Shown one piece after another: positions 1 through 7,494 of a DNA stretch of 64,000 nt. Source of the DNA: Clostridia bacterium (lineage in GTDB: Bacteria > Bacillota > Clostridia > Oscillospirales > CAG-272); NCBI GenBank assembly GCA_017398595.1, contig JAFQFR010000014.1:1-64000 (forward strand). Reading direction: 5' to 3'. Position 1 is the stretch's first letter. Each line of letters begins with the position of its first letter. Both the position numbers and the translations under genes were made by a program. A model generated the notes under the pieces. The model was not told where the DNA came from. It worked only from the letters and a program-made list of their open reading frames with translations, and made no database searches.

Positions 1-129
1 GGCACCGATAGAAGTAGCGGAGCGTTCCAACTGATTCACAAGGGAGTAATGCCCCTTAATCGTTTCGCAAAGTTTGATCATCTTTACCGCAAGATCTGTT
101 GAAAGTTCTCTGAGTTTCGATTCAGCCAT
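1..129 (-). CDS. four-helix bundle protein, 3' end cut by window edge
   Basis: The first 43 codons of a gene running off the left edge. The translation starts MAESKLRELSTDLAVKMI and continues through LVNQLERSATSIGA. The pattern (aromatic/aliphatic helix, then NQLxRSAxSIxAN) is characteristic of the small S23-type 'four helix bundle' proteins, about 120 residues, often found as intervening-sequence proteins or free-standing genes. Their biochemical role is not established. An AAGGGCGG stretch about 5 bases upstream of the ATG can serve as ribosome binding site. The missing C-terminus cannot be judged. Confidence 0.75.
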   Translation of the reverse strand, partial: MAESKLRELSTDLAVKMIKLCETIKGHYSLVNQLERSATSIGA

Positions 130-181
130 ATAAGCACCGCCCTTCACAATAAACTGTGTTGTGATGATTTTAATAATTAAA

Positions 182-396
182 GTGAAATATCCTTCGGATG
201 TGAAATAATGACCTACGGTCATTGTGAAATTTGATGCTTTGTATCAAGTGAAATGAAATAAATCCCCTCACGGGAACCCCCAAAACTCGCTTCACTCGTT
301 TCGGGGAACCCCTATCACGCCCGCAGGCATTTCACATTGCGAAGCAATATTTCACACGCGGAGCGTATTTCACAAATCCCGTGAGGGATTTATTTC
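182..396. repeat. modular hairpin repeat with GTGAAAT spacers
   Basis: Non-coding mosaic. The heptamer GTGAAAT occurs at 182, 200, 224 and 248. Between copies lie three different perfect hairpins: ATCC-TTC-GGAT (189-199), AATGACC-TAC-GGTCATT (207-223) and TTGATGC-TTT-GTATCAA (231-247). The right half carries the reverse-complement heptamer ATTTCAC at 329, 349 and 367, separating ATTGC-GAA-GCAAT (336-348) and ACGC-GGA-GCGT (356-366), with GCC-CGCA-GGC (319-328) before the first. A near-perfect inverted repeat of about 20 bp (255-275 and 377-396, one extra C on the left) flanks a core hairpin whose stem is CCCC/GGGG. Stems vary in sequence but keep perfect pairing and mostly three-base loops, so structure rather than sequence seems to be conserved. 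Confidence 0.85.
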
Positions 397-404
397 GTTG
401 AAAA

Positions 405-438
405 GAAAACAGGAACGCGCTTGCGTTCCTGTTTCTTT
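405..438 (-). terminator. intrinsic terminator after tRNA-His
   Basis: Stem AACAGGAACGC / GCGTTCCTGTT with a four-base loop, followed on the minus strand by a TTTTCTTTTC tract. It lies 3 bases beyond the encoded CCA of tRNA-His and ends the two-tRNA transcript. Confidence 0.85.
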
Positions 439-440
439 TC

Positions 441-518
441 TGGGGTGAGCGGTGGGAATCGAACCCATGACCTCCAGGGCCACAACCTGGCGCTCTAACC
501 AACTGAGCTACGCCCACC
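441..518 (-). tRNA. tRNA-His (GTG)
   Basis: A complete cloverleaf on the minus strand. The acceptor arms GTGGGCG and CGCTCAC pair over seven positions with one G-U. The anticodon stem CCAGG/CCTGG holds the loop TTGTGGC, giving anticodon GTG. The T loop GTTCGATTC is present. The extra G at position -1 opposite C73, the identity element of histidine tRNA, is encoded (complement of 518), and the 3' CCA is encoded at 441-443. Confidence 0.97.
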
Positions 519-544
519 ATATCCCCTCCACGGTAGGAAGGGTA

Positions 545-621
<77 letters not shown>

Positions 622-651
622 ATATATGTGTGTACCGTGGCAACATTCGCT

Positions 652-680
652 ATTATAGCAGTTTCAAACGGGTTTGTCAA
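652..680 (-). promoter_or_regulatory. sigma-70-type promoter of the tRNA pair
   Basis: On the minus strand, TTGACA (675-680) and TATAAT (652-657) are separated by exactly 17 bases. Both hexamers match consensus perfectly, and the site lies about 30 bp upstream of tRNA-Arg. Confidence 0.9.
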
Positions 681-690
681 TATTTTTCTG

Positions 691-726
691 AAAAAAATCG
701 GCAAGAAAAATATCTTGCCGATTTTT
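691..726 (-). terminator. terminator of the ybaK operon
   Basis: Stem AAAATCGGCAAG / CTTGCCGATTTT with a short A-rich loop and T-runs on both sides, 4 bp past the ybaK stop codon. Confidence 0.88.
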
Positions 727-729
727 CGA

Positions 730-1218
730 TCAAAAAATGATAGGCAGGCACTTGGCTTTGGTGGCTTTGATATAGTCATCGGGGGTGAGGATCACCTGCG
801 AGCCCAGCCTGCCGCCGGAGACCATGATCCTGTCAAACAATACGCAGGTCTCGTCAATGACCGTGGGGTAATCCTTTTTCATGCCGATGGCGGTGCAGCC
901 GCCGCGGATGTAGCCTGTGACCTTGTTAATATCTTTCACAGGGATCAGCTCGACCGACTTTTCGCCGACGGCGCGCGCCGCCGCCTTGAGATCCAGCTCC
1001 TCCGCGACAGGGATGACAAACGCAAAGTATCCCCCACTCTTTCCCTGCGCGACCAGCGTCTTAAAGGTACACTCCTTCGGCTGTCCGAGTTTTTCGGCGA
1101 GGTGTACCCCGTCGATAAACTCGTCGCACTCGTAGGTGATCACTTCATAGGAGATGCCGAGCGTCTCCAAAATGCGCATCGCGTTGGTCTTAATATCTTT
1201 TTCTTTATCCTTAGCCAT
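730..1218 (-). CDS. ybaK: YbaK/EbsC-family Cys-tRNA(Pro) deacylase
   Basis: A 162-residue protein of the usual length for the YbaK family, which hydrolyses cysteine mischarged onto tRNA-Pro in the cytoplasm. The family-typical FKTL segment with the conserved lysine (Lys53 here) is present, followed by the FAFVIPV strand, the DLKAAAR region, and GYIRGGCTAIG, where the conserved glycine loop sits. It is the last gene of a three-gene operon. Its ATG overlaps the end of the SGNH hydrolase gene by 8 bp, which points to translational coupling. The functional link between tRNA proofreading and its operon partners is not obvious. Assignment to the family is firm; cysteine as the exact substrate is taken from the family. 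Confidence 0.92.
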   Translation of the reverse strand: MAKDKEKDIKTNAMRILETLGISYEVITYECDEFIDGVHLAEKLGQPKECTFKTLVAQGKSGGYFAFVIPVAEELDLKAAARAVGEKSVELIPVKDINKVTGYIRGGCTAIGMKKDYPTVIDETCVLFDRIMVSGGRLGSQVILTPDDYIKATKAKCLPIIF

Positions 1219-2209
1219 TTTTCTTGATTCCCGCCTTTTCCAGTGCTTCGATCACATGCAGTCCGTATACGTGCTGACCGATCGTGTTCGGATGCAGACC
1301 GTCCGAATAGAATGCACGCATCTGCGGCACTGCCTTTTCGCCGTCAATGCATTCCACGCCGTGCGACGCATAGCATTCGCGCAGGATCTCGTATACGCGC
1401 GTAAACGGCATTCGCTCGGGGCGGCGATCCTCATCGGCGCGCCATACCGGCAGGATCCCGAAAATCCGCGCACTCGGATAGATCGTGCAAAGCTTATCGA
1501 AGAAAGCATCTGCCGCCGCACGATACTTATCTTCGTCCATACCGTAGCGTCCCCAGTCATTGGTGCCGTAAGCGACCGTGATCACATCCGGAGTAAAGGG
1601 GAGCTCCGCATCGAGGCTCTCCGCCTTGAAAACATATCCGCCGACGCCGTGATTCAGGCAAACGGCATCATAATGGCGCGCCACCGTCGCCGCATAGGTC
1701 ATCGAGGTGTAGTGCGAATCATAGCCGTGTGTGATCGAATCGCCAAGGAACAGCATTTTCAGTCTGCCATCGGTGGAGGTGGGCGTAAAGGTTGCACCGT
1801 CATCCAAAGTAAAGTTCCAGATCTCTACGCCGCAGGAATACGGCAGGAAGAGACGCACGCGGCGGGTGCGTTTATCCGAAAACTTATAGAAAAACTGCCG
1901 CTGTCCCTCGCTGTCGGCGTAGGTATACAGCGAATGTACCATTACCTCGCCGTCATACAGATCAAACGAAAGAAATTTACGGCTGGTAACGGCTGTAATA
2001 TCAAATTCAAACGCAATGATCTCGCCGTTATAGGTAAAATCGAAGCATGCACAGGGAGCGCAAAGCGGATGCGGGATAAAATTGGAATTTCTGTACAGCT
2101 CTGTCTGCTTATCGGTAAAACGCAGCACCTGTGCGCGTCCGTTCTCACGGGTGCGGACATCCAGACAATTTGCCGCGATGCTTTTGATCTGCTCATTGTT
2201 CAGTACCAT
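1211..2209 (-). CDS. SGNH/GDSL hydrolase with N-terminal beta-sandwich-like domain
   Basis: A 332-residue esterase-type protein. The catalytic half begins near residue 180 with FLGDSITHGYDS (block I, nucleophile Ser), followed by NHGVGGY (block II Gly), AYGTNDWG (block III Asn) and DGLHPNTIGQ (block V Asp-x-x-His). The first ~170 residues are beta-rich with no signal peptide and resemble the N-terminal domain of SGNH esterases that act on carbohydrate acetyl esters. The protein is predicted to be cytoplasmic. It overlaps the upstream radical SAM gene by 17 bp and ybaK by 8 bp. The substrate is unknown; a sugar or acyl ester is the likeliest. Confidence 0.88.
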   Translation of the reverse strand: MVLNNEQIKSIAANCLDVRTRENGRAQVLRFTDKQTELYRNSNFIPHPLCAPCACFDFTYNGEIIAFEFDITAVTSRKFLSFDLYDGEVMVHSLYTYADSEGQRQFFYKFSDKRTRRVRLFLPYSCGVEIWNFTLDDGATFTPTSTDGRLKMLFLGDSITHGYDSHYTSMTYAATVARHYDAVCLNHGVGGYVFKAESLDAELPFTPDVITVAYGTNDWGRYGMDEDKYRAAADAFFDKLCTIYPSARIFGILPVWRADEDRRPERMPFTRVYEILRECYASHGVECIDGEKAVPQMRAFYSDGLHPNTIGQHVYGLHVIEALEKAGIKKNG

Positions 2210-3107
2210 GACTTAACACTCCTTCATAGTTGAAAGCGGGAATAAAGCTTTCCGATACGCTTTCCTTTTCTTGTAAAAAAATCTTCTGTATTCCGCACAA
2301 AAGTGCGTAACTTACTGCCTCGTCATACTCGGCGTCGGTGATCGGACGCAGCAGCTCGGGATACATACATGTTTTCGGCGGCGTGTACTGCCGCATGAGC
2401 GAGAGATATGCATGTTTGCCGCAAACGGATGTAAACGTATCGATCACATCCTTGGAATCAGCGGTCTGTCCCGGAAGGAGCAAGTGCCGCACGATCACGC
2501 CGCGCTCCATGAGCTCGCCTCGATACGCACACCTCGGCTGTTGGAGCATCATTTCACCAAGCGCCGCAGTCGCAACGGCCGGATAGTCGGCGGCGTGCGA
2601 ATACCGCTCTGCAAGGGATGCGGACATATACTTAAAATCGGTCAGATAGATATCGATGAGTCCCGCCAAGGACCGCAGTGTTTCGATGCGCTCGTAGCCG
2701 CTCGTGTTGTACACAAACGGCAGATCAAAGCCTTTTTTCTTTGCCATGCGGATCGCCTCGGCGATGTGATCGGTGTACTGCGTGGGAGACACAAGATTGA
2801 TGTTGTGCGCACCTTTGGCTTTCAGCTCAAAGAAAATATCGCACAGCCGCTCCACGCTGATCGGCAGTCCGTCGCCCCCGCTCGAGATCTCACGGTTCTG
2901 GCAATAGACGCATTTCAAGGGACAGTGCGAAAAGAACACCGTTCCGCTGCCCCGCTCACCCGAGATCGGCGGCTCCTCCCACATATGGAGCGATGCGCGC
3001 GCCACTTTGAGCGTGCCGCCCGCGCCGCAATATCCGATTTTTCCGTTGGAGCGATCCGCACCGCACAGGCGAGGACAAAGCGTACATGTCATAACATTTT
3101 TTACCAT
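2193..3107 (-). CDS. PflX-like radical SAM protein (COG1313)
   Basis: A 304-residue protein. An N-terminal cysteine cluster (CTLCPRLCG, then GYCG) precedes the radical SAM motif HCPLKCVYCQN, a CxxxCxxC that binds the 4Fe-4S cluster used with S-adenosylmethionine. This layout is that of the COG1313/PflX group, annotated as putative pyruvate-formate-lyase activase-like proteins, although no glycyl radical partner lies nearby. First gene of the operon. The ATG at 3107 lacks a strong ribosome site; a second in-frame ATG five codons in has none either, so the start is uncertain by a few codons. The actual substrate is unknown. Confidence 0.88.
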   Translation of the reverse strand: MVKNVMTCTLCPRLCGADRSNGKIGYCGAGGTLKVARASLHMWEEPPISGERGSGTVFFSHCPLKCVYCQNREISSGGDGLPISVERLCDIFFELKAKGAHNINLVSPTQYTDHIAEAIRMAKKKGFDLPFVYNTSGYERIETLRSLAGLIDIYLTDFKYMSASLAERYSHAADYPAVATAALGEMMLQQPRCAYRGELMERGVIVRHLLLPGQTADSKDVIDTFTSVCGKHAYLSLMRQYTPPKTCMYPELLRPITDAEYDEAVSYALLCGIQKIFLQEKESVSESFIPAFNYEGVLSHGTEQ

Positions 3108-3126
3108 TTCAAGTTATATTCGCCTT

Positions 3127-3155
3127 ATTATAACACACAATTTCGGAATTGTGAA
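3127..3155 (-). promoter_or_regulatory. promoter of the radical SAM-SGNH-ybaK operon with overlapping palindrome
   Basis: On the minus strand, TTCACA (3150-3155) and a perfect TATAAT (3127-3132) are 17 bp apart. An inverted repeat CACAATT-N4-AATTGTG (3136-3153) fills the spacer and overlaps the -35 box, so a repressor could act here; no candidate is identified. Confidence 0.7.
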
Positions 3156-3183
3156 CTCTTTTTTGAAAATACTATCGATTTTG

Positions 3184-3242
3184 TTGACAAGTACCCTATA
3201 TATGCTATAATAATTAAGTGGTTAATCATTAACGGATTAACC
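3184..3242 (+). promoter_or_regulatory. promoter and MarR-type operator
   Basis: TTGACA (3184-3189), 16 bp, and TATAAT (3206-3211) with an extended -10 TGC just before it. Immediately downstream, over the expected transcription start, lies the inverted repeat GGTTAATC-N7-GATTAACC (3220-3242). Position and TTAA-rich half-sites fit autorepression by the MarR protein encoded 30 bp on. Confidence 0.85.
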
Positions 3243-3273
3243 ATCGCAAAATCCATGTGAAGGAGGAAACAAC

Positions 3274-3768
3274 TTGGACTTGGAAAAAGCAAACGACATA
3301 TCGGCGCGCAATACCGTACATAAGATGATCACGACCATGCGCAAGCATCACCATGTGTTTGACAAAATGCGTGAGCGAACGGGACTTGGGCGCTCGGCAC
3401 ACCGTATGCTGATGATCCTTTCGGACACGGGCGGCGATCTTTCGCAGACCTATCTTGCCGAAAGGCTGGAGATCAGCCCTGCCGCCGTCGCGGTCACACT
3501 GAAAAAGATGGAGACCGACGGCTATATCCTGCGTAAGACCAACACAGCCGATTCCCGCTTTAACACGATCGCGCTGACCGAAAAAGGCGTAAATATCGTG
3601 GAACTGTCTCAAAACATGTTCAACACGATCGACGAAGCGGTTTTCGAGGGCTTCAACGAGCAGGAAATGGCGCAGTTCAACGGCTATATGGATCGCGTTC
3701 AAGCCAACATCCGAGCGCTGGAAGAAAGCGTAGACACTGTAAACAATAAAGGAGGAATTTCTACTTGA
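3274..3768 (+). CDS. MarR-family transcriptional regulator
   Basis: A 164-residue winged-helix regulator. The helix-turn-helix region YLAERLEISPAAVAVTLKKM and the wing DGYILRKTNTADSRFNTIALTEKG match the MarR fold, where small-molecule ligands usually release the dimer from its operator. The start is the TTG at 3274, seven bases after AGGAGG; the nearest ATG (3254) runs straight into a stop. Its end overlaps the first ABC gene, so it heads a three-gene operon and probably represses that exporter through the palindrome at 3220-3242. The ligand is unknown. Confidence 0.92.
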   Translation: MDLEKANDISARNTVHKMITTMRKHHHVFDKMRERTGLGRSAHRMLMILSDTGGDLSQTYLAERLEISPAAVAVTLKKMETDGYILRKTNTADSRFNTIALTEKGVNIVELSQNMFNTIDEAVFEGFNEQEMAQFNGYMDRVQANIRALEESVDTVNNKGGIST

Positions 3769-5522
3769 AACGATGGATGCAGTACGTAAAACCGTACATG
3801 AAGTATTTTATCCTCGGACCTCTGTGCATGATCGTGGAGGTGCTGGGCGAAGTCCTTATGCCCAAGCTCTACTCCTTGATCGTCAAGCGTGCGGAGGAAA
3901 ATCTCGTTGCCGAAACCGGTGACATCTGGTTTGTGATCGGCATGGCCGCCTCAATGATCCTTGTCGCGGTACTGATGATGCTCGGCGGTGTGGGCGGCGC
4001 CTACTTCGGTGCCAAGGCATCGGTCAACTTCGGCAGCGATCTGCGCCTGGACGTATATAAAAAGGTACAGAAGTTCTCCTTTGCCAATATTGACAAATTC
4101 CGGACCGGCTCGCTGATCACACGTCTCACGAACGACGTAACACAGCTCCAGAACTTCGTCAACATGCTGTTGCGCATGTTCCTCCGTACCCCCGGTATGC
4201 TGATCGGCGCGGTCATCATGACCGTAACCATCAGTCCGAAGCTTGCACTGGTGCTGGCGATCTCCATCCCGCTTCTCAGCGCGCTGCTGTTTGTCGTTAT
4301 GAAGGTGGGCTTCCCCCGCTTTGGCGCCATGCAGGGCAAGATGGACGCGCTCAACAACACGGTCGGTGAAAATTTCACCAACATCCGCGTGGTCAAATCC
4401 TTCGTCCGCGAGGACTATGAAAAGGAAAAGTTCGCGGCGGCAAATGACGATCTGCGAAGCAGCGCTATGCGCGCCATGAACATAATGATCCTTACCCAGC
4501 CCGTCATGATGCTGGTCATGAACCTCACGACCCTTGCAGTCGTATGGTTTGGCGGCAATATGGTGCTCGGCGACACGCTTCCCTACAGCGATTTCAACGC
4601 GCTGCTTACATACATCAACCAGATCCTCATGTCGCTGATGATGGTGACCATGCTCTTTATGAACGCTTCGCGCGCGGCGGCATCCGCAAAGCGCATCGGC
4701 GAAGTACTGGACGAAACCCCGGACATCAATGACGACTCGGCGGCGCATAAGGACATTTCCGTACAACACGGCGCGATCGAATTCAAAAATGTTCATTTCC
4801 GTTATTACAAAAACAGTCCCGACTGTGTACTGAAAAACATCAACCTGAACATCCGCGCCGGAGAAACGCTCGGCGTTATCGGCGGTACGGGCAGCGGAAA
4901 GTCCACGCTGGTCTCGCTGATCCCGCGTCTGTACGATACAGACAGCGGCGAGGTGCTGATCGACGGCGTCAATGTGCGCGATTACTCGCTGCATGCGCTG
5001 CGCGAGGGCATCGGTATGGTGCTGCAAAAAAATCTGCTCTTTTCGGGTACGGTTGCGGAAAATCTCCGTTGGGGTGACGAGGATGCATCGCTCGAAGACA
5101 TGCGTGCTGCCGCCGATTCGGCACAGGCGGACATCTTTATCCAAGGCTTCTCAGACGGATACGAGCATGAGATTGAGCGCGGCGGTGCAAACGTATCGGG
5201 TGGACAAAAGCAGCGTCTCTGTATTGCGCGTGCCCTGCTGAAAAAGCCGAAGATTCTGATCCTCGACGACTCGACAAGCGCAGTGGACACGGCGACCGAA
5301 GCCAAGATCCGCGAGGCATTCGCAACCACCTTAAAGGATTCAACCAAGATCATCATTGCACAGCGTATCACTTCGGTGATGGATGCCGACCGCATCCTCG
5401 TGCTGGATGACGGCAAGATCGCAGGACTCGGCACGCATGCCGATCTGATGCAAAGCTGCGCGGAATATCAGGAGATCTATTCGCTTCAAATGGAAAACAA
5501 GGGGGTGTCGGCAAATGGCTAA
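3765..5522 (+). CDS. heterodimeric ABC exporter subunit with degenerate Walker B
   Basis: A 585-residue fusion of a six-helix membrane domain (about 1-320) and an ATPase domain (about 335-580). Walker A is GGTGSGKST, the signature is VSGGQKQR, and the Walker B end reads ILILDDSTSAVD, so the catalytic glutamate is replaced by aspartate. In heterodimeric multidrug exporters of the TM287/288 and LmrCD type, one subunit carries this degenerate site, and the next gene carries the consensus site. The start is TTG at 3765 after GGAGG, overlapping the marR stop. The 3' end overlaps the partner gene by 8 bp. With a MarR regulator upstream, drug or toxic-metabolite efflux is likely. Confidence 0.93.
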   Translation: MKRWMQYVKPYMKYFILGPLCMIVEVLGEVLMPKLYSLIVKRAEENLVAETGDIWFVIGMAASMILVAVLMMLGGVGGAYFGAKASVNFGSDLRLDVYKKVQKFSFANIDKFRTGSLITRLTNDVTQLQNFVNMLLRMFLRTPGMLIGAVIMTVTISPKLALVLAISIPLLSALLFVVMKVGFPRFGAMQGKMDALNNTVGENFTNIRVVKSFVREDYEKEKFAAANDDLRSSAMRAMNIMILTQPVMMLVMNLTTLAVVWFGGNMVLGDTLPYSDFNALLTYINQILMSLMMVTMLFMNASRAAASAKRIGEVLDETPDINDDSAAHKDISVQHGAIEFKNVHFRYYKNSPDCVLKNINLNIRAGETLGVIGGTGSGKSTLVSLIPRLYDTDSGEVLIDGVNVRDYSLHALREGIGMVLQKNLLFSGTVAENLRWGDEDASLEDMRAAADSAQADIFIQGFSDGYEHEIERGGANVSGGQKQRLCIARALLKKPKILILDDSTSAVDTATEAKIREAFATTLKDSTKIIIAQRITSVMDADRILVLDDGKIAGLGTHADLMQSCAEYQEIYSLQMENKGVSANG

Positions 5523-7419
5523 ACGCACATTGGAAGATCTGCAAAAGCAATACAACTCCTCTGCCGCGCCCGGAAAGGCAGGCGGTATGCCGCCGATGCG
5601 CGGTCCGGGCGGACGCGGTCCCGGCGGACCCGGCGGGCGCGGAATGCCCGTGGTAAAGCCGAAAGGCGACGCTAAAAAGATCATCGGAAGACTGCTCCGT
5701 TATATCGGTGCCTACAAGTATCTGCTGATCATCGCGTTTTTCTTCCTGGTCATCTCCGCCGTCGCAGGGGCAGCATCCTCTTATCCTCTCCGCTTCATCC
5801 TGAACACACTGACAGGCGATCTGCCGACGGCGAGCACAGAGGAAGCGATCCGCAATATTCTGTTCTACATGCTGATCCTCGTCTGCATCTATGCGGCAAG
5901 CATTCTTTCGCAATACTGTCAGGCAAAGCTGATGCTGCACATCTCGCAAAATTCGATGAACAAGCTGCGCAGCGACCTGTTCGCCAAGGTACAAAAGCTC
6001 CCGATCAAGTTTTTTGACAATGAGAGCCATGGCGAGATCATGAGCCGCTTCACAAATGATGTAGACAATATTTCCATGATGCTTGACCACACGCTGACCA
6101 GTCTGGTTTCGGGCGTGGTCACGCTGATCGCCACCTTTATCTTCATGCTCACCACAAACGTCTGGCTGACGATCATCACGGTCGTATTCATCCCGATCTT
6201 TATCTTCGGCGGTGCCGCGATCACCAAGCGCTCGCGCAAATACTATTCCTCTCAGCAGGCGGCTCTCGGTGCTGTCAACGGCTACGTAGAAGAGACCGTT
6301 TCGGGACAAAAGGTCGTCAAGGTGTTCAACCATGAGGACACCTGCGTGGACGAATTTGCACTGCTCAATGATGACCTGCGCAAAAAGCAGATCGGTGCGC
6401 AGTTTTACGGCGGCATCATGGGACCGATCATGGGAAACACCGGTCAAGTCAGCTACGCGGTCACCGCGGGTGTCGGCGGCGTGCTTTGTCTGCTCGGCAA
6501 ATTTGACCTCGGCGGCCTTGCGATCTTCGTAGACTACGCAAGAAAATTCGCGCGCCCCATCAACGAAGTATCCATGCAGATGAATACGGTGTTTTCTGCC
6601 CTTGCGGGCGCGGAGCGCGTATTTGATATCATCGACCGCCCCGAGGAAGAGCCCGACGTTGAAAATGCAAATGCAATGCCCGACATGCAGGGTTACGTTA
6701 AGCTGAACGATGTCACCTTCGGCTATGTTCCCGGCAAGACCGTTCTGAAAAACATCTCGCTGTATGCAAAGCCAGGTCAGAAGATCGCGTTTGTCGGCTC
6801 GACGGGCGCGGGCAAAACGACCATCACAAACCTGCTCAACCGTTTCTACGACATCGACTCGGGCGAGATCACGATCGACGATGTGAATATCCGTGCGATC
6901 AAACGTGACGTACTCCGTAAAAATGTCGCCATGGTTTTGCAGGATACCCACCTGTTCACCGGCACGATCATGGAAAATATCCGCTACGGACGCCCCGATG
7001 CAACCGATGAAGAAGTCATTGCGGCAGCCAAGACCGCAAGCGCGCACAGCTTTATCATGCGCCTTGAGAACGGCTACGACACCGTGATCACGGGCGACGG
7101 CGCAAACCTCTCACAGGGACAGCGTCAGCTCCTCAACATCGCACGCGCCGCGATCTCCAAGGCGCCGATCCTCATCCTCGACGAAGCGACAAGCTCTGTC
7201 GATACCCGTACCGAGCGTCACATTGAGCACGGTATGGATCGCCTGATGAAAAACCGCACCACGTTCGTCATCGCGCACCGTCTTTCCACCGTTCGCAATG
7301 CAAACGCGATCATGGTTCTCGAAAAAGGTGAGATCATCGAGCGCGGCACCCATGATGAGCTCCTCGCCCTCGGCGGCAGATACTATGAGCTCTACACAGG
7401 CAAAAAGGAACTGGATTAA
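5515..7419 (+). CDS. heterodimeric ABC exporter subunit with consensus ATPase site
   Basis: A 634-residue partner of the preceding subunit. A cytosolic N-terminal extension rich in Gly, Pro and Arg (about residues 24-44, MPPMRGPGGRGPGGPGGRG) precedes the six-helix membrane domain (about 55-370). The ATPase domain has Walker A STGAGKTT, signature LSQGQRQLL and Walker B ILILDEATSSVD with the catalytic Glu, so this subunit supplies the active site. The start follows GGGGGT, overlapping the upstream stop. The low-complexity extension is also seen in other Clostridia exporters (from memory); its role is unknown. An intrinsic terminator follows at 7449. Confidence 0.93.
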   Translation: MAKRTLEDLQKQYNSSAAPGKAGGMPPMRGPGGRGPGGPGGRGMPVVKPKGDAKKIIGRLLRYIGAYKYLLIIAFFFLVISAVAGAASSYPLRFILNTLTGDLPTASTEEAIRNILFYMLILVCIYAASILSQYCQAKLMLHISQNSMNKLRSDLFAKVQKLPIKFFDNESHGEIMSRFTNDVDNISMMLDHTLTSLVSGVVTLIATFIFMLTTNVWLTIITVVFIPIFIFGGAAITKRSRKYYSSQQAALGAVNGYVEETVSGQKVVKVFNHEDTCVDEFALLNDDLRKKQIGAQFYGGIMGPIMGNTGQVSYAVTAGVGGVLCLLGKFDLGGLAIFVDYARKFARPINEVSMQMNTVFSALAGAERVFDIIDRPEEEPDVENANAMPDMQGYVKLNDVTFGYVPGKTVLKNISLYAKPGQKIAFVGSTGAGKTTITNLLNRFYDIDSGEITIDDVNIRAIKRDVLRKNVAMVLQDTHLFTGTIMENIRYGRPDATDEEVIAAAKTASAHSFIMRLENGYDTVITGDGANLSQGQRQLLNIARAAISKAPILILDEATSSVDTRTERHIEHGMDRLMKNRTTFVIAHRLSTVRNANAIMVLEKGEIIERGTHDELLALGGRYYELYTGKKELD

Positions 7420-7448
7420 AACACCGAAAACAAGGTTTTCAGACCAAC

Positions 7449-7484
7449 AAAAAACAGGCACCCGGGAGGGTGCCTGTTTTTTGT
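7449..7484. terminator. bidirectional terminator between exporter and SLH genes
   Basis: Stem AAACAGGCACCC / GGGTGCCTGTTT with A-run and T-run on opposite sides, placed between convergent genes. Confidence 0.9.
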
Positions 7485-7494
7485 ATATTACAGT

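Noticed and set aside
332-520. 62-codon frame on the minus strand
   Set aside because: It overlaps tRNA-His and the terminator; its translation is the tRNA read as protein.
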